DNA from: Tabrizicola sp. | GTDB taxonomy: Bacteria; Pseudomonadota; Alphaproteobacteria; Rhodobacterales; Rhodobacteraceae | Reading direction: 5' to 3' | Assembly (NCBI RefSeq): GCF_030694085.1 | Contig: NZ_JAUXZE010000077.1 | Location: 1 to 40,553 of the forward strand | Length of the DNA stretch: 40,553 nucleotides | Shown: positions 7,000 to 17,273 of the stretch, piece by piece | How the letters are laid out: the number at the start of each line of letters is the position of its first letter | Numbering within the stretch: the first letter of the stretch is position 1 | Position numbers and translations under genes: made by a program | Notes under the pieces: model-generated | Databases searched by the model: none | Seen by the model: only the letters and a program-made list of their open reading frames with translations | Told to the model about the DNA's origin: nothing

Positions 7000-8127
7000 A
7001 TGCACATTCTGATGACGGTGAATGCCGCCTGGAACATCTGGAACTTCCGCCGCCCGCTGGTTGAGGCGCTTTCGGGCGATGGCCACCAGATCACGGTGTT
7101 GGCGCCGCCTGATGAGGCGGTCCCTGAGCTGGAACGTCTGGGTTGCCGCGTTCGCCCGCTCGAGATGAGCGTGAAGGGGCTTAACCCGATCGAGGATCTG
7201 AAACTACAGCGGCGGTTTGGCCGGATTTTCCGCGAGGAACGGCCTGATGCCGTACTGAGCTATACCATCAAGAACAATATCTTCGGCGCTCGAGCAGCAA
7301 TATCATGTGATGTTCCCTTCCTGCCCAATGTGACCGGGCTGGGGACGGCCTTCCTGTCTGGCAAGTTCTTGCAGACGGTCACAGAGCAACTCTACAGCCG
7401 ATCCTTTGCCGCCTTGCCTGTTGTGTTTTTCCAGAACGAGGACGATCGAGATCTGTTTCTGAACCGCCGCCTGGTGCGAGCGGATCAGGTGCGGCTTCTG
7501 CCCGGCTCTGGCATCGATTTGGAGCGTTTTGCGCCCGCCCCCTTGCCCGCGCCCCAGGAGCCGCCTGTGTTCTTGATGATCGCGAGGCTGTTGCGCGACA
7601 AGGGCGTGCTGGAATTCGTCGAGGCCGCGCGCCTAGTGAAAGCGCGCCATCCGCAGGTGCGCTTCCAGCTGTTAGGCGCTGTTGGATCTGAAAACCGAAG
7701 CGCCATCGATCGCCCGACCGTCGACGCTTGGGTGGCAGAGGGCGTGGTCGAATATCTCGGCACGACAGCCGACGTGCGTCCTGCGATCGCGGCGGCGTCC
7801 TGCGTGGTTCTGCCCTCCTACCGAGAAGGTGCGCCGCGGACTTTGATTGAAGCCGCCGCCATGTCGCGGCCGCTGATCGCAACAGACGTGCCAGGGTGCC
7901 GGGCCGTGGTCGATCGGGATGTTTCGGGCTTTCTCTGCGACGTGCGCGATGCTGAAAGCCTCGCTGCTGCAATGGAGCGATTTTTGACCCTTTCTTATGA
8001 GGCGCAGCAAGCCATGGGCGCTGCCGGTCGCGCCAAGATGGAAAACGAATACGATCAGGCGCTTGTTGTCGACGCCTATCGCGCAGCACTGGATATCATC
8101 GCACGCGGGCGGCGGGGCGCGCGCTGA
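7000..8127 (+). CDS. GT4-family glycosyltransferase (PglA/WcaL-like)
   Basis: A 375-residue GT-B retaining glycosyltransferase that probably adds a sugar to a lipid-linked glycan at the inner face of the cytoplasmic membrane. The N-terminal domain opens with ILMTVNAAWNIWNFRRPLVE and has the acceptor-side block IKNNIFGARAA...PNVTGLGTAF typical of PglA-like enzymes. The C-terminal nucleotide-sugar domain carries MIARLLRDKGVLEFVEAA and the family motif PSYREGAPRTLIEAAAMSRP (the E-x7-E type). The first base of the next start overlaps its stop (TGATG), so it is co-transcribed with the DUF218 gene. It is oriented toward galU and separated from hipA by 209 bp. Donor and acceptor cannot be told from sequence. 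Confidence 0.9.
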   Translation: MHILMTVNAAWNIWNFRRPLVEALSGDGHQITVLAPPDEAVPELERLGCRVRPLEMSVKGLNPIEDLKLQRRFGRIFREERPDAVLSYTIKNNIFGARAAISCDVPFLPNVTGLGTAFLSGKFLQTVTEQLYSRSFAALPVVFFQNEDDRDLFLNRRLVRADQVRLLPGSGIDLERFAPAPLPAPQEPPVFLMIARLLRDKGVLEFVEAARLVKARHPQVRFQLLGAVGSENRSAIDRPTVDAWVAEGVVEYLGTTADVRPAIAAASCVVLPSYREGAPRTLIEAAAMSRPLIATDVPGCRAVVDRDVSGFLCDVRDAESLAAAMERFLTLSYEAQQAMGAAGRAKMENEYDQALVVDAYRAALDIIARGRRGAR

Positions 8128-8909
8128 TGGACACCATCTTCTTCATCGCCTCGAAACTGATCGGCACTTTGCTGCGGCCAGATACTTGGATCGTCCTGGC
8201 ACTGGCTGTCGTGGTGTTGGCGCTGCTGTTGAACCGCAGGCGCCTTGCGCTTTGGGTCGGAAGCATCACGTTGAGCCTTCTGGTCGCCCTAGCGATCCTT
8301 CCCCTCGGCGATATGATTCTGCAGCCGATCGAGCGGACCTACCCTGTGGAGCCAGCACTGGAACAGGTCGACGGGATTATCGTGCTGGGAGGTGGCGAGG
8401 ACGCGCGCGCCAGCGCCTTCTGGAATCAGATGCAACTGAATGAGGGCGGCGAGCGGTACACGGCGGCCCTGGCACTGGCCAGGCGCTTTCCGGAAGCGAG
8501 GCTTCTCTTCACCGGCGGCAGTGGTGCGCTGAGAGACTTGGCTGGGGCAGAGACTTCAGAGGCAGACATGGCGGGACGCTTCTTCCGCGATCAAGGCGTC
8601 TCGCCCGAGCGCCTGCTGCTTGAGGGCCAGTCCCGCAACACGGCCGAAAATGCGCGGCTCAGCTTTGCTCTGGCCGCTCCTGGGCCAGACGAAACCTGGG
8701 TGCTTGTGACCAGCGCGTTCCACATGCCGCGTGCCATGCGCAGTTTCGAGACGGCCGGTTGGACGGACCTCGTTCCGTGGCCCGTCGATTACCGGACCTC
8801 GGCCTTCGTTGACGGTATGGGTTGGAACCTCATCCGCAACCTGCTTGTGCTGAATACAGGGATCCGCGAACAGGTTGCGCAAATCGCTTATCGCCTCTCT
8901 GGACGCTAA
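8127..8909 (+). CDS. YdcF/ElyC-like DUF218 membrane protein
   Basis: A 260-residue protein with two N-terminal membrane segments (about 20-36 and 41-62) followed by a DUF218 domain. Family landmarks are DGIIVLGGGEDAR, LLFTGGSGAL, LEGQSRNTAENARL and VLVTSAFHMPRAMRSF. This layout matches ElyC-like envelope proteins (SanA and YdcF share the domain), which affect cell-envelope or lipid-carrier metabolism; the biochemical role is not settled. It is translationally coupled to the preceding glycosyltransferase (TGATG), suggesting a shared role in envelope glycan assembly. It converges on galU with only 7 bp between the stops. The sequence looks complete and intact. Confidence 0.88.
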   Translation: MDTIFFIASKLIGTLLRPDTWIVLALAVVVLALLLNRRRLALWVGSITLSLLVALAILPLGDMILQPIERTYPVEPALEQVDGIIVLGGGEDARASAFWNQMQLNEGGERYTAALALARRFPEARLLFTGGSGALRDLAGAETSEADMAGRFFRDQGVSPERLLLEGQSRNTAENARLSFALAAPGPDETWVLVTSAFHMPRAMRSFETAGWTDLVPWPVDYRTSAFVDGMGWNLIRNLLVLNTGIREQVAQIAYRLSGR

Positions 8910-8916
8910 ACCACGT

Positions 8917-9741
8917 TCACACCAAACCGTCACGCTCCGCCACGTACAAAATCCCTTCGAGAAAACCTTTCACCGACCCGCAGTCAAAGCGCCGCCCCTT
9001 TAACCTCACAGCGTCAACTTGACCGGCTGCCGCTTGGGTGTTGATTGCATCTGCGAGCTGAATTTCACAACCTGCTCCAGGAGCCTGTCCGCGCAAGATG
9101 TTGAAGATATCAGGTGTCAGCACGTAACGGCCGATCGACGCGAGATTTGACGGTGCCTGTTCATAGGGAGGTTTTTCAACGAGACCTGCAACACTGCCCG
9201 TGACTGCGCCAGGCCGAACCACGCCATACTTTGAAATATCAGGCCCATCTACCTGCATAACGGACAATTGCGTCCGTCCTGTCGAGTGATAACCTTTGAC
9301 CAGATCAGCGGTCACGCCGGCGCCATCGTAGGTCAAGAAATCGTCTGCCAGGAGCACGGCAAAGGGATCATCACCCACAGCCCGCTCAGCGCAGAGCACA
9401 GCGTGGCCAAGACCCAGCTGTTCCGGTTGGCGTACAAAGATGCATTCGACGCCCTGTGGCAGGATACTGTGCACCATGTCTGCTTGTTCGATTTTGCCTT
9501 TGGCCCGCAGCGCGGCCTCAAGCTCCTGGTTGCTGTCGAAATGATCCTCGATCGCCCGCTTGTTGCGCCCTGTCACAAAAATCAGCGTATCAATTCCAGC
9601 CGCGATTGCTTCTTCTGCCGCATATTGGATCAAGGGCTTGTCGACGATTGGCAGCAATTCCTTCGGCATCGCCTTTGTTGCCGGCAGGAAACGCGTGCCA
9701 AAGCCAGCAACCGGAAAGACAGCTTTGCGAACAGGTTTCAT
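8917..9741 (-). CDS. galU: UTP-glucose-1-phosphate uridylyltransferase
   Basis: A 274-residue nucleotidyltransferase making UDP-glucose from UTP and glucose-1-phosphate in the cytosol. The signature VAGFGTRFLPATKAMPKELL lies near residues 11-30 and contains the nucleotide-binding loop; LADDFLTYDG, EKPPYEQAPSNLASIGRYVL and the terminal YVAERDGL further match GalU. Slightly shorter than the common ~290-300 residues but complete. The start at 9741 is preceded by AAAGG. It feeds Ugd (13280) and so the uronic acids of the polysaccharide made by this locus. It lies on the opposite strand from the biosynthetic operon, next to the antiterminator gene. Confidence 0.95.
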   Translation of the reverse strand: MKPVRKAVFPVAGFGTRFLPATKAMPKELLPIVDKPLIQYAAEEAIAAGIDTLIFVTGRNKRAIEDHFDSNQELEAALRAKGKIEQADMVHSILPQGVECIFVRQPEQLGLGHAVLCAERAVGDDPFAVLLADDFLTYDGAGVTADLVKGYHSTGRTQLSVMQVDGPDISKYGVVRPGAVTGSVAGLVEKPPYEQAPSNLASIGRYVLTPDIFNILRGQAPGAGCEIQLADAINTQAAAGQVDAVRLKGRRFDCGSVKGFLEGILYVAERDGLV

Positions 9742-9852
9742 ATTGGGGCCTTTCAGGACGCCATGTTAAGCTGAAAACCAGGCTTTGGATGGTGCTGCAC
9801 AGCCGAAAATTCATGAGTTACGCGAAATAGGCACTTCTATGTAGTAACAGTT

Positions 9853-10365
9853 TCAGACGTTTCGCAACTGGTCAGCGGCCACCGCCACGCGGGTCTGCCC
9901 GCCCATGATCTCCATCAGGACCCATACGCGCCGTTCTGGTGCGATCGTCTCGATCGTCCCCACGAAATCCGCAAAGGGGCCCGAAGTCAGCCGCACCTGA
10001 TCGCCCGGCCTCAGAACCTTCGGCGGCAACAGCTTGCCGTCTGCATCGCATCGCAGCAGCAGCTGGCTGACGACATCGAGTGGCACGGCTGCCGGCTCCT
10101 TGCCGAAGCTCACCAGTCGCGTGATCCCGTTCGTCGAGTTGATCGTGCGCCAATGCCCGGCGCCCGTGTTGAACGCCACGAAGATGTATCCAGGAAACAG
10201 CGGCCGCGGCGCGGTAATGAACTTGCCTCGCACCTGCTTCGTATTGTCTTCTGTCGGCAGGAAAGTCCGAAACCCTTGCAACTTCAGATTGCGCTCAGCA
10301 ATGTGACCGCAGTTCGGCTTCAACTGCGCCAGAAACCAACTCGCCCCTCGATCGTGAAACGTCAT
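9853..10365 (-). CDS. NusG-family specialised antiterminator (RfaH-like)
   Basis: A 170-residue NusG paralogue. The NGN domain opens with SWFLAQLKPNCGHIAERNLK and contains LFPGYIFVAF; the C-terminal KOW domain holds LRPGDQVRLTSGPFADFVG. NusG proper lies next to secE; here the gene sits beside a polysaccharide locus, as RfaH/UpxY/LoaP-type factors do, so it probably helps RNA polymerase read through the long EPS operon. The start at 10365 has GGGGA about 7 bases upstream. No ops/JUMPstart-like element was recognised by eye in the window, so the recruitment signal is unknown. It is transcribed away from the locus, toward galU; upstream lies a 197-bp spacer that presumably holds its promoter. 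Confidence 0.88.
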   Translation of the reverse strand: MTFHDRGASWFLAQLKPNCGHIAERNLKLQGFRTFLPTEDNTKQVRGKFITAPRPLFPGYIFVAFNTGAGHWRTINSTNGITRLVSFGKEPAAVPLDVVSQLLLRCDADGKLLPPKVLRPGDQVRLTSGPFADFVGTIETIAPERRVWVLMEIMGGQTRVAVAADQLRNV

Positions 10366-10562
10366 CGCGATTCCCCGCTCATCTCTGAGCGTGTGGCGTC
10401 ACTTGGCGTCCTGAGGCAAATGCTCTTTGGAATGCAAAGGTATCAAAAGTAAAGTCATGGAGCCGCTATCTCACCAAGCTATTGTATTCGCTTGGAACTT
10501 GGCCAGTCATGACTTGATAGCTCCCGCACGTCACGCAAACGTCTACCTCGAAATGGGCAGCG

Positions 10563-11249
10563 ATGGAGGGTGAGTTGGACGGGAGTGGCGCAGTAACGGA
10601 GTTCCGCGCAGGGCAATATGTGCACATGTCGACCGAGCATCAGCAGTGTTCGACGCACAACCAGTCCGACAAGATCCGCGAATATGCCGAAAAGCGTGGC
10701 ATCGAGATCGTCCGCACCTATGCAGACGACGGCAAGAGTGGGCTCTCCATCGGTGGACGGGCGTCCCTGCAGCGTCTCATCGCGGATGTGGAAGCTGGCG
10801 CAGCCGACTTCAACGTGATCCTCGTCTATGATGTCAGCCGCTGGGGCCGTTTCCAGGATGCGGACGAAAGTGCCTTTTACGAATACATCTGCAAGCGCGC
10901 GGGCATCCAGGTCGCCTATTGTGCCGAGCAATTCAAGAACGACGTCTCCCCCGTCTCGACCATCGTCAAGCGTCAAGCGCGCCATGGCCGGGAGATCAGC
11001 CGGGAATTGTCGGTCAAGGTCTTCACCGGCCAGTGCCGATTGATCGAATTGGGCTATCGCAGGGCGGGCCCGCGGGTTATGGCCTGCGCCGGGTGCTGAT
11101 TGACGGGCGCGGGAACATCAAGGCCGAGCTGAAGCGTGGCGAGCACAAGTCCCTGCAGACCGACCACGTCATCCTGATGCCCGGGCCCGAGGAGGAGGTG
11201 GCCTGGGTCAACAAGATGTATCGCTGCCTGATTGAGGAGGATCTGTCTG
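10563..11249 (+). pseudogene. Large serine recombinase, frameshifted and 3'-truncated
   Basis: The N-terminal resolvase domain is readable: QYVHMSTEHQQCSTHNQSDK, GKSGLSIGGRASLQRLIAD, VYDVSRWGRFQDADESAFYE. Two small deletions near 10970 and 11003 together restore frame, so RELSVKVFTGQCRLIELGYR follows. A one-base deletion near 11066 shifts the frame again, after which GGPAGYGLRRVLIDGRGN and VILMPGPEEEVAWVNKMYRC continue in the next frame to about 11245. The rest (zinc-ribbon and coiled-coil regions) is gone, replaced by the middle of a parB-like gene. The motif normally reading Y-V-R-M-S has His in place of the Arg that supports the catalytic Ser. Clearly inactive. Confidence 0.82.
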
Positions 11250-11549
11250 GTGGTCAACGTGACCGACGCAGACGCCTTCATCATGTCGCTGAAGGAAAAC
11301 ATCGCCCGGCGCGGTCACCGCCTTCTGGAGATCCTTGCCGACATCGAACGTCTGCTGGCCAGCGATTATAGCAACGACGACATCATCCAGCGAACGGGTT
11401 TGTCGGAAAAATACGTCCGGGACATCGTCTTCCTGCTTGAAAAGGGGAAGGAGCGCCTGATTGAGGCGGTGCAAAACGGCACTATCCCACTGACCACGGC
11501 ACTCGAGATCGCCCGCGCAAAGCATGCCGACCGCATCGAAACTGCCTGA
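11250..11549 (+). pseudogene. ParB-like gene, 5'-truncated, fused to recombinase relic
   Basis: An open frame to the stop at 11547-11549 encodes VVNVTDADAFIMSLKENIAR, HRLLEILADIERLLASDYSN, DDIIQRTGLSEKYVRDIVFL and LIEAVQNGTIPLTTALEIAR. This matches the ParB/RepB SLxENIxR segment followed by the DNA-binding helix-turn-helix. The N-terminal ParB CTPase part is missing; the sequence joins the recombinase relic at about 11250. A GTG or ATG in the remaining frame could still permit expression of an HTH-only fragment, but nothing shows this. In related genomes, to my knowledge, a recombinase and two ParB-type genes form one mobile cassette, which this and its neighbours resemble. Confidence 0.68.
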
Positions 11550-11565
11550 GCCATAGGAGGCCACC

Positions 11566-12442
11566 ATGAACCAATACAGCACCGTCAAGCCGCTCTCTCC
11601 CTGAGCTTTTCCCCCGCCTACGCCCGAAGAGGACGATGCGCCCTATCCAAAGGCGCCGCTGAACCTGACGCTCGGTTTTGATCTTGAGACCTGGCAGATC
11701 CCGCTAGAGGAGTTGTTGCCCTCGAAGAAGGTACCGAACGGCGTGATTACAACGCGGACGTTCCGCCAGATCGTGTCATCCATCCGCGAGATCGGGCTGA
11801 TTGAGCCCTTGTCGGTCATCAAGCCGGCTGAGAACGCCACAAGCTTTTTGCTGCTCGATGGGAACCTGCGTGTTCTGGCGCTGAAAGAGCTCGGGCTACG
11901 GCGCCCTGTTTGATCGCCAAGGATTTTGAAACCTACACCTACAACCACCGGATCAACCGGTTTTCGACGTCGAGGCGGTGGAACTGATGATCGCTGCGAA
12001 CACGATCACGGCCGCCCATGCCGACGCGCTTCTGAAGGCAACGCCGCCGGAACAGCGTACGGATTATGCGCCGCCGAAGCCCGATGAGCCCAAAGGCGAC
12101 CCGCTGCAGCAGATCGTCAAACTCGAGCGCAAGATGAGGCAGGTTCAGGAGAAATACAAACGCGCCGAGGAAAGCTATGGCTCGGAACTCCTGAACCTGG
12201 TCGTAGCCAAGGGATACCCGAAGAATGTTCTCTAGAATGACGCTGTTCGCGCCTATGTCGATCGAAACGCGCGTGAAATCCTCGATCAGTTCGAACTGGT
12301 GCTGAACACCGTCAGCATGGAAGAGGCTGTTGAGCAGGCCGAGCGCGGCGACGGTTCCGTTTGGGATCGGGTCGAGAATACAAACGCTGCCGAAGGAGAC
12401 TCTATGGCCGAGGGTCCAGACGAGAGCACTCAGGATTTGTGA
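11566..12442 (+). pseudogene. Second ParB/RepB-like gene with nonsense and frameshift lesions
   Basis: An ATG at 11566 follows a good AGGAGG site (11556-11560). The reading is MNQYSTVKPLSP then TGA at 11602, then in the same frame PLEELLPSKKVPNGVITTRT, FRQIVSSIREIGLIEPLSVI and LLDGNLRVLALKELG, a ParB N-terminal domain. After about 11912 the frame shifts twice (LIAKDFETYTYNHRINR, then VEAVELMIAANTITAAHADA), with a segment apparently missing between. The RepB-type C-terminal domain follows (KLERKMRQVQEKYKRAEESY, ELLNLVVAKGYPKNVL) with a TAG at 12233, and the tail runs to TGA at 12440-12442. At least four lesions, so non-functional. Confidence 0.75.
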
Positions 12443-12880
12443 CGCTGGCAGGGCGGGTCGATCTTAGCAGGTCCAGTGCGGACTCGCTGGCGGGCTCAAA
12501 GTGCGGCACCGGCAAGCGATCACGGGGCTTTGACCACAGCCAGTGGCGGGGATGGGGGGCGTGGGTTTCGCATCGGTGGCCGACGTCTCTGGGCTGGCGC
12601 AGCTTTCCTTCTGTTGGGTAGATCCAAGGCCACATCCATGCTGAGGGCGCTGGCCAGCGGTCTGGGCGCGCGTCATTGCTGCAATGGAAATTCCGCAGGA
12701 CGTCCGGATCATTAGGTGCAAGACTATGATCGAAAGAGCATCAGAAAGGGGCTTTCCGTGGCTGCGGCATTCTGGTAACGCTCAAATCAGAGCAATGACG
12801 ATGATTCAGCATCAGTTCATTCAGCGAGTATCCTGAGGCGCCCTGCGGGCAGTCCTCCTGCGGCAGCCTGAGAAATCATA
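12443..12880. other. Gene-poor stretch between ParB relic and EPS regulator
   Basis: No gene can be supported here. The minus strand between about 12635 and 12402 has a coding-like run (LRQPRDVGHRCETHAPHPRH, DRLPVPHFEPASESALDLL) that could be the remains of an old gene, but I do not recognise the family and it overlaps the ParB relic. The last 100 bp (12780-12880), less GC-rich than the region before, probably hold the promoter of the MarR-type regulator at 12881. Confidence 0.4.
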
Positions 12881-13246
12881 GTGGCAGGCCAGCGCGACAA
12901 GGTCCAGGAAGATGTGCGGTTCCGCGTTTTGCGGCTTCTGCATGACAATCCGGAGTTGTCCCAGCGCGACCTCGCCGAAGCCGTTGGCATAAGCAATGGC
13001 AGTGCGCACTACTTGCTCAGCGCGCTTCTGGACAAAGGTCTCATCAAGCTCGGGAATTTCACCGCTGCCCAAGACAAGCGGCGCTATGCCTACATCCTGA
13101 CGCCAAAAGGCATCGCCGAGAAGGCTGCCATCACCAAGCGCTTCCTCGAGCGGAAAATCGAGGAATACGACGCCCTGAAAGCTGAGATCGAGGCGCTCAA
13201 GGACGAACTGGGTGACTCGGTTGTGTCAGACAAATCTGGCCTCTGA
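12881..13246 (+). CDS. MarR-like EPS-associated transcriptional regulator
   Basis: A 121-residue winged-helix regulator of the group found at the head of many exopolysaccharide loci (MarR family EPS-associated regulator). The opening QEDVRFRVLRLLHDNPELSQ, the recognition helix region DLAEAVGISNGSAHYLLSAL, the wing FTAAQDKRRYAYILTPKGIA and the C-terminal helix FLERKIEEYDALKAEIEALK, likely a dimerising coiled coil, all fit. The start is GTG at 12881; no strong ribosome site is visible. The gene lies 33 bp before ugd in the same direction, so it is likely the first gene of the biosynthetic operon or its own regulator. The ligand is unknown. Confidence 0.88.
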   Translation: MAGQRDKVQEDVRFRVLRLLHDNPELSQRDLAEAVGISNGSAHYLLSALLDKGLIKLGNFTAAQDKRRYAYILTPKGIAEKAAITKRFLERKIEEYDALKAEIEALKDELGDSVVSDKSGL

Positions 13247-13279
13247 TGACCGCCTCACGACAGAATAGGCTCGACTGAT

Positions 13280-14584
13280 TTGAAGATCGCCATCATTGGA
13301 ACGGGATACGTCGGGCTTGTGTCCGGCGTGTGCCTGTCTGACTTCGGGCACAATGTCGTTTGTGTCGATAAATCTGCAACGAAAATCAACCAATTGAATG
13401 CGGGCCAGGTTCCCATCTACGAACCCGGCCTCAACGTTCTTCTGGCCAAGAATGCTGCCGCGGGGCGTTTGTCGTTTACGACGCAGGTTGCTGAGGCTGT
13501 CGATGGCGCTGACGCGATCTTCATAGCCGTCGGGACACCCTCGCGCAGAGGGGATGGCCACGCAGATCTCACCTATGTCTACGCAGCGGCAGCTGAGGTT
13601 GCGGCCGCCCTGACCGACTATGCCGTGGTGGTCACCAAATCGACGGTTCCTGTTGGTACGAACCGAGGCGTTGCCGAGGTCATACGAAAAGCTCGTCCTG
13701 ACGCTGATTTTGATGTGGCGTCCAACCCTGAGTTTCTGCGCGAGGGGGCGGCAATCGAGGACTTCATGCGACCGGATCGTGTGGTCGTGGGTGTCGAGAC
13801 CGAGCGCGCCAAAGAGGTAATGGGGCAGATCTACCGTCCGCTTTTTCTGCGAGATTTCCCGATCGTTTACACCGGGCTCGAAAGCGCTGAACTGATCAAA
13901 TACGCGGCGAACGCCTTCCTTGCGACCAAGATCAGCTTCATCAACGAAATCGCTGCGCTCTGTGAACGGGTGGGCGCAGATGTCAAAGCCGTTGCGAAAG
14001 GCATCGGTCTGGATGGTCGGATCGGAGCCAAGTTCCTGCACGCTGGCCCCGGCTACGGGGGATCCTGTTTCCCGAAGGATACACTGGCTTTAGCCCGCAT
14101 CGGGCAAGAGCATGCCGTGCCGCAGAGGATCACCGAAACCGTCATCGCCGTGAATGACAGCGTCAAGCGGCGTATGATCGCAAAAGCCGTGGACCTTTGC
14201 GGTGGGAGCGTCGCAGGCAGCAAGGTCGCCGTGTTGGGTGTTACGTTCAAGCCGAACACAGATGACATGCGGGAGGCTCCTTCGCTGACCATTGTTCCGG
14301 GGCTGATCGGCGCCGGCGCGAAGGTGCATGTAGTTGATCCGCAGGGGCGCCGTGAGGGCGAAGCGCTTTTGCCGGGAGTATCTTGGGAAGATGATGCCTA
14401 TTCAGCAGCAGCCGGTGCAGATCTCCTGATCGTCTTGACGGAATGGAATGAGTTTCGTGCACTCGATCTGGCGCGTCTCGCAGTGGCCATGAAAACGCCC
14501 AGAATGGCCGATTTTCGAAACATCTATGATCGAGAAACGGCACTTGGCGCCGGATTTGTAGCTTACGATGGGGTGGGCCGATGA
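13280..14584 (+). CDS. ugd: UDP-glucose 6-dehydrogenase
   Basis: A 434-residue cytosolic enzyme oxidising UDP-glucose to UDP-glucuronate with two NAD+. The Rossmann motif GTGYVGLV is at about residues 7-14, the conserved TKSTVPVGT at about 119-127, SNPEFLREG at about 148-156, and the catalytic Cys at about 263 in GGSCFPKD. Length and architecture match family II Ugd. The start is a TTG at 13280, since the family N-terminus ([11 protein letters not shown]) begins at once after it; no better start lies nearby. The stop overlaps the following epimerase ATG by four bases (ATGA). Substrate comes from GalU (8917-9741) and product goes to the epimerase at 14581. Confidence 0.95.
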   Translation: MKIAIIGTGYVGLVSGVCLSDFGHNVVCVDKSATKINQLNAGQVPIYEPGLNVLLAKNAAAGRLSFTTQVAEAVDGADAIFIAVGTPSRRGDGHADLTYVYAAAAEVAAALTDYAVVVTKSTVPVGTNRGVAEVIRKARPDADFDVASNPEFLREGAAIEDFMRPDRVVVGVETERAKEVMGQIYRPLFLRDFPIVYTGLESAELIKYAANAFLATKISFINEIAALCERVGADVKAVAKGIGLDGRIGAKFLHAGPGYGGSCFPKDTLALARIGQEHAVPQRITETVIAVNDSVKRRMIAKAVDLCGGSVAGSKVAVLGVTFKPNTDDMREAPSLTIVPGLIGAGAKVHVVDPQGRREGEALLPGVSWEDDAYSAAAGADLLIVLTEWNEFRALDLARLAVAMKTPRMADFRNIYDRETALGAGFVAYDGVGR

Positions 14585-15612
14585 ACAACAATGAGAGCAA
14601 CCCACGTCGTGTGCTGATCACTGGAACCGCAGGGTTCATCGGGTTTCATCTTGCCAAGCTGCTTTTGGTCGAGGGCTTTCGGGTGCAGGGCTACGATGGG
14701 ATGACGGACTACTATGACGTCACGCTCAAGCAGCGTCGTCATGCAATGCTCCTGCAGAACCCGCATTTTTCAGCTATGGAGGGTATGCTGGAGGATCAGG
14801 CGCGTTTCGATGCGATGGCCGATGAATTCATGCCTGATGTGATTGTCCACCTCGCAGCGCAGGCAGGCGTTCGATACAGCCTCGAAAACCCGCGCGCCTA
14901 TCTCGACAGCAATGTGATCGGCACATTCAACGTGATGGAGGCCGCGCGGCGCCTCGAGGTCAAACACCTGCTGATGGCCTCGACCTCATCGGTCTACGGC
15001 GCCAATACCGAGATGCCGTTCACCGAGACGGAAAAGGCCGACACACAGCTGACCATCTATGCCGCGACGAAAAAGGCCAATGAAAGCATGGCCCATGCCT
15101 ATGCGCATCTGTGGAACCTGCCCACCACGATGTTCCGGTTCTTCACCGTCTATGGCACCTGGGGGCGGCCTGATCTCGCGCTTTACAAGTTCGTCGATGC
15201 GATCCTCGATGACCGCGCGATCGACATCTACAACCAAGGCGACATGTATCGCGACTTTACCTATGTCGACGATCTGGTTCGCGCCATCCGCCTGCTGATA
15301 GATGCAGTGCCAGAACGGCCGGCCGATGGGGTCGTGCTGGAAGGCGACAGCCTATCGCCCGTGGCCCCCTTCCGCATCGTCAACATCGGCAATTCGGACA
15401 AGGTGCGGCTGCTCGATTTCATTGACGCGATCGAGGAGTGCCTCGGGAAGAAGGCGATCCGCAATTGCATGCCGATGCAGATGGGCGATGTGCCCGCCAC
15501 CTGGGCGGATGCGAGCCTCTTGCAGCGGCTGACCGGATATCGCCCGCAAACCGATTTCCGCGACGGGATCGCGCGGTTTGTCGAATGGTTCAGGGAATAT
15601 TGGGGGAAGTGA
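14581..15612 (+). CDS. NAD-dependent epimerase, probable UDP-glucuronate 4-epimerase
   Basis: A 343-residue extended short-chain dehydrogenase. The Rossmann motif TGTAGFIG is at about residues 14-21; catalytic residues include SS(V)YG at about 136-140 and Y160-x3-K164 (YAATKK). The blocks [15 protein letters not shown] and [20 protein letters not shown], with [18 protein letters not shown], are those of UDP-glucuronate 4-epimerases (WbnF/LspL-like), which interconvert UDP-GlcA and UDP-GalA. The start overlaps ugd by four bases, so the two are translationally coupled and act in sequence. A UDP-glucose 4-epimerase role is less likely given the coupling and these blocks. It ends 4 bp before the next dehydrogenase gene. 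Confidence 0.9.
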   Translation: MNNNESNPRRVLITGTAGFIGFHLAKLLLVEGFRVQGYDGMTDYYDVTLKQRRHAMLLQNPHFSAMEGMLEDQARFDAMADEFMPDVIVHLAAQAGVRYSLENPRAYLDSNVIGTFNVMEAARRLEVKHLLMASTSSVYGANTEMPFTETEKADTQLTIYAATKKANESMAHAYAHLWNLPTTMFRFFTVYGTWGRPDLALYKFVDAILDDRAIDIYNQGDMYRDFTYVDDLVRAIRLLIDAVPERPADGVVLEGDSLSPVAPFRIVNIGNSDKVRLLDFIDAIEECLGKKAIRNCMPMQMGDVPATWADASLLQRLTGYRPQTDFRDGIARFVEWFREYWGK

Positions 15613-15616
15613 TTGA

Positions 15617-16891
<1,275 letters not shown>

Positions 16892-17273
16892 TGGTTCCCA
16901 AAAGCCTAGACCAGGTCGAGGGTCGGAACCCGACGCTGCTCCAGATCTGGACCGAGGGTGCGGACTATCTCTACGCCCTCTGCACTGATCGTGCTGAGCG
17001 TCGTTGCGCAGGTCAGACCTGAGGCATGATTTACCCCTCTGGCTCAGGCACCGAGGACGATCTCGACCGTTTCAATACCAGAAAAACGGTTCATCAGCGG
17101 GATGCGGATTTCGGCGGTCAGGGGCTCTCTGTTTAGGACAGCGTTTTCTGCCGCCCGTACAGTATGGTGTAGTCTGGCACCGCCCAATCCAAGCCCGCCA
17201 TCTTGAGCAGACTGAACGCGACGCGTATCTGGCACGTAAGCATACAAACCGATTTTCTAAGGAGAAAACTTTA
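16892..17273. other. Debris region between tviB and the GNAT gene
   Basis: An ATG overlapping the tviB stop opens a 43-codon plus-strand frame (16891-17022, MVPKSLDQVEGRNPT...) that I do not recognise. On the minus strand, 17120-17044 reads PLTAEIRIPLMNRFSGIETV then EIVLGA and a stop, which looks like a genuine protein C-terminus cut off from its gene. Neither can be called a working gene. The stretch marks a break in the operon and a drop in GC content that continues to about 18.1 kb. A good ribosome site (AAGGAGA, 17259-17265) for the next gene closes the region. Confidence 0.45.

Noticed and set aside
7379..8089. A 236-codon minus-strand Arg/Pro-rich frame
   Set aside because: Antisense of the GT4 gene at 7000, with composition typical of a shadow frame.
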